Both the position numbers and the translations under genes were made by a program. Below, piece after piece: positions 11,505 to 20,220 of a stretch of 64,000 nt of DNA. Below the pieces are notes generated by a model. It was not told the DNA's origin. It ran no database searches and was given only the letters and a program-made list of their open reading frames with translations. The stretch spans positions 62,001 through 126,000 of the forward strand of contig KV918899.1 in assembly GCA_002049455.2 (NCBI GenBank), written 5' to 3'. The stretch comes from Porphyra umbilicalis. Its lineage: Eukaryota > Rhodophyta > Bangiophyceae > Bangiales > Bangiaceae. Position 1 is the stretch's first letter. Each line of letters opens with the position of its first letter.

Positions 11505-11720
11505 CCCCGCCAACCTCCACTGGCGGTGCGGCCTGTCCCCGCCTCGCCGGCTGTGTTCTGGGGTTGACCTGTCCCCCCTGGCACCCTGCCCCCCTTCCCC
11601 CCCCCGCGCCCCCAGCCTCTACCGTTGGTGGGACCTGGCCCGGCCGCGCTGACTGTTGTCTGGCGTGGACCTGCCCCCCCCCTCACCCCGCCTCAACTCC
11701 CCTCCTCCTGCCCCCCCGCT
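11505..11720 (+). repeat. imperfect C-rich tandem duplication in the H3 leader
   Basis: Two diverged copies of about 105 bases: a run from CCTCCACTGGCGG through GTTGACCTGTCCCCCC is followed by a copy from CCTCTACCGTTGG through GTGGACCTGCCCCCC. The stretch is pyrimidine-rich and leads up to the histone start codon. Confidence 0.55.
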
Positions 11721-11764
11721 CCTCCCCCACCCGTGGCGGCTACCACACCTGCGCCCCGCCAGCC

Positions 11765-12178
11765 ATGGCGCGGACGAAGCAGACGGCGCGGCGGTCCACT
11801 GGCGGCAAGGCCCCGGCTTCTCTGGCCAGGGCCGCCGCCAGGCGGGCGACCAAGTCCAAGGCCGGTGGCAAGGCCGCAGTCAAGCGCCGTTACCGGCCTG
11901 GGACGGTCGCCCTGCGGGACATCCGCAAATTCCAGCGGTCGGGGGAGCTGCTTATCAGCAAGCTCCCCTTCCAGCGGCTGGTGCGCGAGATTGCGCAGGA
12001 TTACACCAACTCTCCTCGCTTTTCGGCGTCAGCTGTACTGGCGCTTCAGGAGGCGTCCGAGGCCTACCTGGTGGGCCTCTTCCAGGACGCTCAACTGTGC
12101 GCCATCCACGGAAAGCGTGTGACTGTCATGACCAAGGACATTCAGCTTGCCCGCCGCATCCGTGGCGAGCGGGCGTAG
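11765..12178 (+). CDS. divergent histone H3 variant
   Basis: A 137-codon intronless gene for a replacement-type H3 core histone. The tail begins [16 protein letters not shown], so K4 and K14 are present but K9 is Arg (codon CGG). Between residue 17 and the [10 protein letters not shown] helix the tail is rewritten: K18, the ARKS motif at K27 and the usual GGVKKPH are replaced by an Arg/Ala/Lys-rich segment one residue longer. In the fold, the K56 equivalent is Arg (IRKFQRS) and the K79 equivalent is Thr ([10 protein letters not shown]). Loop 1 has normal length and the C-terminus is canonical ([13 protein letters not shown]), so this is not CENP-A. C110 (LCAIH) is kept. No metazoan-type histone stem-loop is seen downstream, which suits replication-independent expression. 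The fold residues are conserved, so I consider the gene functional. Confidence 0.9.
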   Translation: MARTKQTARRSTGGKAPASLARAAARRATKSKAGGKAAVKRRYRPGTVALRDIRKFQRSGELLISKLPFQRLVREIAQDYTNSPRFSASAVLALQEASEAYLVGLFQDAQLCAIHGKRVTVMTKDIQLARRIRGERA

Positions 12179-12639
12179 CTTTTGCGTTGTGGGAACATGT
12201 TTGCATTGAGTTTACTACATTCATTTACTTCTTTGGGAGACGTGGTGCTCGAGTGGGATGGAGTCCAAGTAAGACGTGGGACGTAGGTGCAAAAAAAAAA
12301 GAAACATCCGGAGAAGCCGCGGCCCTCGCACCCGCGTCGCCACCCACGGGAGGCAAAGGGAGAACCACCGCCTGCGCGTCGTGCCGTCGGCGCCGTCGGC
12401 GGCAGCCACCAGCGCGTGCAGCCCCGCGGCGGCGGCGGTGGCGGCGGCGGCCGACGGGCGGCGGCCGTGTGGGGTGCGGGGACTGCGGCACGAGACGCCG
12501 TGGAGTGGCCACGGGCACGCCACCGCCGCTTGCGCCGCCGCCGCCGCCGCCCACGCCACCGCCGCCAACGGCAGTATGGCCGCAGGGACCCGCCGCTCTT
12601 GCGGCCGCCGCGCCCCCCCGCCAAAAGCGTTGGCGACGC

Positions 12640-13582
12640 GCCGCCCGTGCCGCCGCGGCCGCCATTGCCGACGCGCAGGGGCGGGCGCCGCGCCACGATG
12701 CGGCAGCGGCGGTGGCAAAGACCCCCCCCCCCCCCCCCCCGCGAACCCCCCCGCCGTGCCGCCGCGGCCGCCATTGCCAGCGCGCGGGCGCCGCGCCACG
12801 GTGCGGCAGCGGCGGTGGCAAAGACCCCCCCCCCCCCCCCTCCGCCAACCCCCCCGCCGTGCCGCCGCGGCCGCCAGTGCCGACGCGCAGGGGCGTGCGC
12901 TGCGCCACGGTGCGGCAGCGGCGGTGGCAGAGACCCCCCTTCCACCCCCCCCCGCCAACCCCCCCGCCGTGCCGCCGCGGCCGCCATTGCCAGCGCGCGG
13001 GCGCCGCGCCACGATGCGGCAGCGGCGGTGGCAGAGACCCCCCCCCCCCCCCCCCCGCCAACCCCCCCGCCGTGCCGCCGCGGCCGCCAGTGCCGACGCG
13101 CAGGGGCGCGCGCTGCGCCACGGTGCGGCAGCGGCGGTGGCAGAGACCCCCCCCCCCCCCCCCCGCCAACCCCCCCGCCGTGCCGCCGCGGCCGCCATTG
13201 CCAGCGCGCGGGCGCCGCGCCACGGTGCGGCAGCGGCGGTGGCAAAGACCCCCCCCCTCCCCCCCTCCGCCAACCCCCCCGCCGTGCCGTCGCGGCCGCC
13301 AGTGCCGACGCGCAGGGGCGCGCGCTGCGCCACGGTGCGGCAGCGGCGGTGGCAGAGACCCCCCCCCCCCCCCCCCGCCAACCCCCCCGCCGTGCCGCCG
13401 CGGCCGCCATTGCCAGCGCGCGGGCGCCGCGCCACGGTGCGGCAGCGGCGGTGGCAAAGACCCCCCCCCCCCCCCCTCCGCCAACCCCCCCGCCGTGCCG
13501 CCGCGGCCGCCAGTGCCGACGCGCAGGGGCGTGCGCTGCGCCACGGTGCGGCAGCGGCGGTGGCAGAGACCCCCCCCCCCGT
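12640..13582. repeat. minisatellite, nine ~106-bp units of two alternating types with poly-C spacers
   Basis: Each unit has GCCGTGCCGCCGCGGCCGCC, a type-specific block, then GGTGCGGCAGCGGCGGTGGCA, then AGAC and a C run of about 8-19. The block is CATTGCCAGCGCGCGGGCG (type A) or CAGTGCCGACGCGCAGGGGCG (type B). After a hybrid first unit, A and B alternate four times, giving a roughly 215-bp dimer. All frames are open over long distances, but the varying C runs shift the frame between units, so I do not call a protein. Confidence 0.85.
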
Positions 13583-14339
13583 TCCCCGCCACCCCCCCCC
13601 CCCAATCAGCCCGCGGCCCTTCCCGTCGCCGTCGGCCGCACACGGCACCGACCGCCCGCCGCCGTCGTCCCCGCCGCGCTTCGCCGCCAACAGCGTCGGC
13701 GGCGCGCTGCCCGTGTCGCCGCCGCCAGCGTGTTCGTTGCGTCACCGGGCGCGATAACGCCGCGCCGCGGCCGCAGCAGCGGCGGCGAGGGTAGAAAGCT
13801 CTGCTGCGCCGCGCTCGCGCCGCACTGGCCGCCCGGCAGCGGTCGGCGCAACGGGCGCGCCGCGCCGCCAGTGCCGGCCCACGACCCCCGCCGCTGGCGG
13901 TGCGGCAGATCGTTGTGGGAGGGGCGGCCTTCGCGCGGGGCTGATCCCCATGCGGGAAAGCGAACATCCCCCGCGCCCTCTCGTTCCATTTGAGCGGTGG
14001 CGTTGAGATACGAAGCACGGACAGCAAGACATGTGCATGTATTTGCGCCACAAAAGTTGAGAACGCGAGACGGGGTCTTACGGGGGCTGTACAGTCAGTC
14101 ACGCGACCTATAATTTGAACATGCCCACATACTCCAAAAACAACACCGATTTCGGCAGAACTGATTTTATTTTATTGTCCCACTGTCATGCTGGCCGAGA
14201 ACATTCGATGAAATGTACTCGGCGCTCACCGCTCGCCCGCGTTCGCTTGCGGCTCCGAACTCGGGCCTGCGGCGACGTGCGAACGGGCGGCCCACACCGG
14301 GCAGCATCGCTCGCCCGCGTCTACCGCTGCCCGCCTGTT
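13583..14339. other. spacer between two minisatellites
   Basis: GC-rich to about 13,990, then a short AT-richer stretch (13,990-14,220). No gene recognised. Confidence 0.4.
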
Positions 14340-14950
14340 GCCCCCCGCCGTCGCCCGCGGGCTAGCGCCGCGGTCCCCTCGCCCGCGGCTGTTGGTGCCC
14401 GCGGTTGCCCCCGCGCTTGCGCCGCCGTCTGCGCGCTCGCGGCTGTCGCCGCGTGCCGTCGCCCCGGCGCTGGCGCCGCGGTCCCCTCGCCAACGGATGT
14501 TGCTGCCCGCGGTTGCCTCTGCGCTGGCGCCGCGGTCCCCTCGCCCGCGGCTTTTCGTGCCCGCGGTTGCCCCCGCGTTTGCGCTGGCGTTTGCTCGCTC
14601 GCGGCTGTCGCCGTGTGCCGTCGCCCCGGCGCTGGCGCCGCGGTCCCCTCGCCCGCGGCTGTTGGTGCCCGCGGTTGCCCCCGCGCTTGCGCCGCCGTCT
14701 GCGCGCTCGCGGCTGTCGCCGCGTGCCGTCGCCCCGGCGCTGGCGCCGAGGTCCCCTCGCCCGCGGCTGTTGCTGCCCGCGGTTGCCACTGCGCTGGCGC
14801 CGCGGTCCCCTCGCCCGCGGCTTTTCGTGCCCGCGGTTGCCCCCGCGCTTGCGCTGGCGTTTGCTCGCTCGCGGCTGTCGCCGCGTGCCGTCGCCCCGGC
14901 GCTGGCGCCGAGGTCCCCTCGCCCGCGGCTGTTGCTGCCCGCGGTTGGGC
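14340..14950. repeat. 54-bp minisatellite with 270-bp higher-order period
   Basis: Units of 54 bases containing GCTGGCGCCGCGGTCCCCTCGC and CGGCTGTCGCCGCGTGCC type blocks. A segment beginning TGTTGGTGCCCGCGG at about 14,389 recurs at 14,659, exactly five units later, so a five-unit block was duplicated. One minus-strand frame (14,321-14,983) opens with ATG just outside the array and would encode an 18-residue repeat protein rich in Ala, Gly and Arg. Other frames are also open, so coding is unproven. Confidence 0.8.
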
Positions 14951-15089
14951 CGCAAGGTCGTCTGTGTTCACCGAGAAAGACATAAGTGTAGGAAAAAAAA
15001 AAACCCGAAGAGGGATAAAAAAAAACCTTTCGTTGTCACCGAGCTGCTGCTACATGTCACTAAGCACAAAGCAATACGCAGTCGCTACG

Positions 15090-16736
15090 CTACTCAGTGT
15101 CCGTGGTGGTGGTCGTCGTCGTGTCAGACTCGCTACTTTGGTCAAGGCCGCGGGTTGTATCCAGCTGCTTGCTGAGAGCCGCAGAAGCGGCGCGCTGCTT
15201 CGCGGCTTGCGACTTGCGGCCACGCTGGTTGTCGCCCCCCCTGCTGCCGCGCGCCGGCGGCGCCGCCGGCGACTTCGCCCCCGCCGCCAGAGCCGTTGCA
15301 GCAGCAGTATCTGCTGCCACACGCGCCGCCGGTGGGTCCTCCCCCGGCGGCGCGTTAGCTCCGGCGGCAGAGCCGGCCGCCGGCGGCGCCGACGACGACG
15401 CATCAGCCGCGAGAGTGGTGACTTCCATGGCGGCCACGCCGTCGCCAACTTCCACAACATGGATCTTCTTGGCAGCACTGCGCGCCGGCGGCGCAGGCGT
15501 GGGAGCCGGTGCAGGGGGCGCCGCCAGGCCAGCAGCTTGCATCATCTTGAGCATAACAGCCTGCCGGTACTGTGCCGCCTCGGGCGTGTGACGCATCGAG
15601 GGAGAGTCAAAAAAGCAAAGCGCAGTGCGCTCTTGCTGCGCAACGGTCAACTTGTCCACCGCCGCCGTGCTCGCCTTGACCCGCTTCTCCATTCCAGCGT
15701 CCTCCGACCGCATCAGCTTGGCGGCCTTGATGCCGCCCGGGCGGCTCTGATACCCCTTGTTGCGCGAGTTCGGGCTGCTCGTGCTCCCGCTCTCGCCGTC
15801 CTCGTCTGAAGAGTCGCCCACGTCCACACTCGCGTCGTCCGCCGTGTTGGCCGCGCCGCTAAACTTGTCAGATGTGCGCAAAACGCGCCAGCACCCCACC
15901 CACTTGCAATGCGCCAGTTTGGCTTTGCGTTTGGCCGTCTTGCCCTTGCGCTTGTCCTTCTCCCGGTCGCTGCGGATGGACTCGTAGATGTCCAGCGAGC
16001 AGTACCGCGCAACCGCACCGCTGATAATGTCCTCCTCCGTCAGGTTCCCGGTAGTTTGCATGTTTTTGACGGCCAGGTAGTGAGAAGTAAACGAGCTCAC
16101 CCCCTTCCGGATCTTCTTGAACTGCTTCTCCAACGCACTGACGTTGCGCTTGACGCGCAGGGGCCCCTTCTTGGTCATCAGGTCCGTCCACTTCTCGTGC
16201 ACAGCCGCCCACAGCTGGTCCTTGGAGCGACCAGTGGCGCTCACAGGGTCCTCGCTCACCTCCAGGTAGGCCCTACACAGCGGCACGCGGTCCTCGTCCG
16301 TCCATCCCAGGCTGGAGCCCATGGACTTGGGGAGGTTGTAGTTCACTGCTGGAACGGCGACGTCAGGTAGAGAGGGGCCTGCTGGGGAGGCTGGGGGGGA
16401 GCAGGCACCAGCACAAACGTCGAGGGGGGCGGGGCTTGGTGGCCGCCTACCACGTACAGAGGGTGGCGAGCTGCCTCCTGCGGCGTCGGCTGCGGCGTCG
16501 GCTGCGGGGCTGGGTGGCTCCCGACCACGTACAGAGGTTGGCGCGCTGGCTCCTGCGGCGTCGGCTGCAGCGAGGGCTGCGGCGGCGCGGGCAACAACAT
16601 CAACGGCAAAGGCGTGCTCTGCGGCTGCCCCGTCGTCAACGCCCACTGGTACGCGAGCCCGCCGTGTGGCTTGGCGGGTGACTCGCCGCTCCAGAGCGCC
16701 GGACGGTGGCACACCGAGTACGGCGGTGGCCGCCAC
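15090..16736 (-). CDS. Myb/SANT-like DNA-binding protein of Harbinger ORF1 type
   Basis: The uninterrupted frame gives 548 residues. Residues 143-225 form a Myb/SANT-like trihelix: GWTDED at the first helix, SEDPVSATGRSKDQLWAAV at the second, ALEKQFKKIRKGVSSF at the third. This is followed by an EEDII(x)GAVARY segment and WVGCWRVLR, matching the NAM-associated layout of plant Harbinger accessory proteins (F/W-x2-CW-ILR). The C-terminal half is acidic, then Ala/Pro-rich, and ends in a Ser/Thr tail. In Harbinger elements such proteins bind the ends and carry the transposase to DNA; that role here is by family. The first 130 residues look wrong: a different frame just upstream (16,346-17,033) reads as a natural Pro/Gln/Tyr-rich N-terminus, so the true start is probably beyond 17 kb. 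Confidence 0.7.
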   Translation of the reverse strand: MAATAVLGVPPSGALERRVTRQATRRARVPVGVDDGAAAEHAFAVDVVARAAAALAAADAAGASAPTSVRGREPPSPAADAAADAAGGSSPPSVRGRRPPSPAPLDVCAGACSPPASPAGPSLPDVAVPAVNYNLPKSMGSSLGWTDEDRVPLCRAYLEVSEDPVSATGRSKDQLWAAVHEKWTDLMTKKGPLRVKRNVSALEKQFKKIRKGVSSFTSHYLAVKNMQTTGNLTEEDIISGAVARYCSLDIYESIRSDREKDKRKGKTAKRKAKLAHCKWVGCWRVLRTSDKFSGAANTADDASVDVGDSSDEDGESGSTSSPNSRNKGYQSRPGGIKAAKLMRSEDAGMEKRVKASTAAVDKLTVAQQERTALCFFDSPSMRHTPEAAQYRQAVMLKMMQAAGLAAPPAPAPTPAPPARSAAKKIHVVEVGDGVAAMEVTTLAADASSSAPPAAGSAAGANAPPGEDPPAARVAADTAAATALAAGAKSPAAPPARGSRGGDNQRGRKSQAAKQRAASAALSKQLDTTRGLDQSSESDTTTTTTTDTE

Positions 16737-17754
16737 GCGGAAGACCAGCTACCGGTGGGGTCGTACCCACCGGTTGGCCACGGCTCGCCCGCGCTCGCGT
16801 ACCCGTGGGTGAACGAGGACGGGGGTGGCGGCGGCCAAACGCCGTACGAACGCCGGTGATCGTCGACCGGTGGCTCCGGCGGCCAGCACCTTGGGTCCTC
16901 AAACGGGCCCGCCGGTCGTCGCGGGGGGCTCCAGCGAGGGGATCCGTGTCCGGGACCCGCCAGTCGTCGCGGAGGGCTGCACCGTCGAGGGCCCCGTGGG
17001 GCGCCCGTTGGTCCTCGCTGCGGGCTCCACCACGGGGGGGGGGGGGGGCCTGTGGGGGGCCCGCCGGGCGTCGAGGGGGGCTGCGCCAAGGGGGCCCGCG
17101 AGGCGGGCCCGCTGCTCGACGAGGCGGGCTCCACCGACGGGGATAGTCGCCGCCGGCTTGAGGGTGATAGCGCCCGTCGTCGTCGACGCGTCGACGAACA
17201 CGTCGGTCGTCAGGATCGGCGCGGTCAGCGTCAGGTCCGAGGCGGCGGGGATGAGGAGGGCAGGGCAGCCGGTGTGGTGCCGGAGGCCGGCCGCCTTGAT
17301 TAAGCGGCCGGCCAACACCCCGGCCGGCAGGAGGGGGGCGGGAGTGATTGCGGGGAGGGGAGGGCCCGAAAGCGCGGGGCGGTGGGGGGGGAGGCGCGTA
17401 CATGGAGCCGTCCTCCCTGGGACCAGCGAAGCTCGTTGACCCGAGGCGGGAAGGGCGGCAGGGTGCAGCGCACCGTTCAGCAGGTGGGGGGGGGGGGGGG
17501 GGGGCGTCCGTGGTGCCGTGGTCACACGGCCCCGCGCAGGTGCAAGGCGGAGAGGGCGGGGTGGCAGCGCGACCGTTGCGCTGCCGCTGCGCTCGGCGTC
17601 GTCGCGTGTCGTTGGCGCCCTTCACACGCGTCATGAGCGCGGTTACAGGGGGGGGGAGGGGTGGGCGCGGTGGGTGGAGGGGAGGGGTGGGCGGGATGGC
17701 AGCCGGAGCGCGCGCGCTGCACAGACGTCCCACCACACCGGCGCGATTGCGCAC
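16346..17754 (-). other. probable N-terminal coding part of the Myb-like gene, frame-shifted at G tracts
   Basis: Two frames carry one and the same low-complexity theme, copies of WSPPRRxAGP. Copies between 17,049 and about 17,200 are read in one frame; copies between 16,870 and 17,033 in another. The switch coincides with a run of 15 G (17,034-17,048). The second frame continues through Tyr-rich sequence (GGYDPTGSWSSAW) and two copies of PTPQE(P/A)ARxPLYVVG, and stops at 16,343 immediately before the Myb frame's NYNLPKSMG. I infer one protein interrupted by a homopolymer-length difference at 17.04 kb and a small intron or indel at 16.35 kb. A second run of 19 G (17,486-17,504) obscures the true start. 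Confidence 0.45.
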
Positions 17755-18056
17755 ACAGAGGAGACGCGTCCCCGCCGCCCGCCCAATCCCACCTGCCGTC
17801 CGACGGCGGGTGAGCGAGTGTGGGGGGACTGCGTCAGCCTGGCCCGCCCCGCAGGAGACCTGGCTCCCAGAAACTGGTCACGGTTGAGAACCGACCAGCG
17901 CGCATGCGTCTCGTCGTCCCACGTGCAGCCCGTCCACAGAGGCGCCGTGCCCGCCCGATAAAATATGAACGAGCGGGTGGGACGAGCCGGAGAGACCCGC
18001 CACGGCAGCCTGACAACGCAGACCCGTTTACAGGCGGGAATCATACGCCCCTACGC

Positions 18057-18137
18057 CACACACGTTGGACGGCTGGGGGGTCGAGCGGCACGCGTCAGAC
18101 TGACACGCCGGGCGCGGCACACGTCGGACGGCTGAGG
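18057..18137 (+). repeat. 22-bp direct repeat
   Basis: CACACGTYGGACGGCTGRGGGG occurs twice, 59 bases apart. Minor; no gene association. Confidence 0.5.
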
Positions 18138-18229
18138 GGCCGCGAGGCGGCCCCTGACGAGTCGCGGCGCTGAATGCCGTCACGCCTCCTGAGCCAGCGA
18201 GGGCGTTGGCGCGGCGGCCGTTCCAACGT

Positions 18230-18276
18230 CAAAAGGATGACCAGTTGGTCACGTGACCGGCTGGCCATCCGTTTTG
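18230..18276. promoter_or_regulatory. 47-bp inverted repeat with central G-box
   Basis: Arms CAAAAGGATGaCCAG and CTGGcCATCCGTTTTG enclose the perfect palindrome GGTCACGTGACC (18,247-18,258), which contains the CACGTG bZIP/bHLH site. It could be a protein-binding site or a hairpin remnant of a small transposon. Confidence 0.4.
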
Positions 18277-20220
18277 AGGCGTCGCCGTGTCCACCCAATG
18301 CGCAGAGCGCTTCGCACCCCTCCAGTGGCCCACTCACGCACGATCTCATCCGATGACGCGACCCAGCTTCAACCGAGCATTGTGCAAGTGGCACCGAAAC
18401 CGACAGTTTGTGGCGTCGACTAGTCACCGAAAGTGCAGCTTTTGAGAAAAGTGATGCCATCCAGGACGACAGATTGGTTCGATTCACTGGATCAGCCAAT
18501 GACTGCACTTCCCTCCAAACTGGGCGGTTTCAAAACAGCTCCCGAGAGTGTCAACGGCAACGACATCTGACCTGTTGATATCTCGCGACGAGCCTTCCGC
18601 ACAATGCGGATCGTGCCAGTGGCGACGCCCGCTCTCCAGTTTCCCCGCCCAGCCGCTTACCGCTTCTTCTGTGGCCCGATCCAATCCGTTTACAATCGAC
18701 AGGACTGCGCACGAGGAGATCGGATTCTTCCCAGGGGCCTAGTTCCAATGAGGTGCCCGATTTATGTCGTGGCCGTGCCAGGTGTCGGCCCGTTCGTCCC
18801 TTTGAATGCCTCTTTCTTCGACGTCGTCATCGGTTTCGACGATTATTAGCGGCATATCTGGCGCTTGACGAGGACGTGGCAATCTCACCGCGACTGTTGG
18901 GCACACTTTCCGGACAACTCTTCGGTGGTTTCGTTTCATTAAGCGCTGATCGAGATCCCTTAGCGCTCCTTCGCTTTCATTCGGATTTGGACTACCAGAA
19001 TGGGGCTACACATAACCCAGCAATGACGACCCCATTCAGACCGTCTCGTGGCTCGTTTCAGACAGCTCGATGCCCAACTACATCGCGTCTGGCCCCAAAC
19101 AGGGCCCCCAGAATGGGCTCTCCATTCAGCATGCCACACGTTGCGCCTCTAGATTCCCCAATTGGAAGATGGGATCGACGTTGCAGGGTTTGCTCTAATC
19201 GAGACGATGGACGTCCGGCTCTTGCTCCGTTTATTCGTGTCTGTGCTGGCGCCACGACAAGGAGCAGCTCTTGTCGCCCGTTACAGCACTCCCCGTTCTC
19301 GTCGCTCGACGTGCTCGTCGCTCCGCAACCTGCAGGTGCCAGCTGGGGCGGTGTGCGCAGAGCCTCGCTCTGCTGCGGTCGCGCAGTCGCTACTGTGCTG
19401 CCGCCAGTGACGGTCGCAGCTGCTCGATCCCTCGTGCCTATTGTCCCCCATCCCCCCTTTCTCTCATCCCTACTTCCCCTCTCCCCTGCACGACGCGCGT
19501 GAGTCCTCTCCGTGCTATCGTCGCGTGCTGTCGCCGGTGTTGGGGACAGGTGTCGCCACGCAGACCAATCGCCGAGTGGGTCACATTACATTATCGGACC
19601 GTTGCAGAAGGCCAGTGGGCTGAGAAAAAAAGAAAAAACCGCCATGTCTCCTTTTTGGGACACGCACCATAGTACTGTATTGGGGCGCTACTGCGAACCC
19701 TAGTCTTAACTAGGCGTGCTGGACTTTGACGTCGACGAGGTCGGCCGAAATAAAAAAGAACAGCAATATTGCTTCAAAGTAAGACTCACCCGCCGCGACA
19801 GAATTGTGAGCCGGATGGATAGACAAATACGGATCGCACCTCATGTTTAAAAACCGACGGGCAATTGCAATCACATAAAATAACCGGAACCACTTTTCAT
19901 TTCTTCGCACCTCTGGTGTGGCGCAGCCATGAAGGCCGTCGGTGGCAGCACGGACCTGTGGTGCTGACGTGGTGGCTAGGCCAGGAAGCTACTCAACCAG
20001 CGAAGTGGACATCGCCACTCCTGCGTGTCGCTGAGGTGGCCAGAGCAGAGGCCTACACCGGGCGTCATTGCTGCTTGCGGCGACCGAGCGACGCGGATGC
20101 GCACACCACCATCTGCACAAACCTTGAAGAACTGGGGATTTAAATTAAAGGCGCCATTAAAGTACACCGCAGCGAAGAAGCCAGAGTCATAGCGCACCGC
20201 ACCTGAACGACAGCTACTCC
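18277..20220. other. non-coding, no recognisable gene
   Basis: Lower-GC DNA between the Myb-like gene and the glycosyltransferase 3' end. It contains a word cluster (AGAATGGG and its complement) at 18,993-19,140. Nothing else was identified. Confidence 0.4.
18993..19140. repeat. cluster of inverted word CAGAATGGGG / CCCCATTCAG
   Basis: AGAATGGGGC at about 18,997, CCCCATTCAG at about 19,030, CAGAATGGGC at about 19,110 and TCCATTCAGC at about 19,120, with CTGGCCCC between. Similar in design to the cluster at 5.2 kb, with a related word. Confidence 0.5.

Noticed and set aside
11765-12178. CENP-A (centromeric H3)
   Set aside because: No loop-1 insertion and a canonical H3 C-terminus ending RRIRGERA; the tail retains ARTKQTAR.
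12142-14102. Long ORFs through the A/B minisatellite in most frames
   Set aside because: Generated by the repeat; poly-C length changes break frame continuity from unit to unit.
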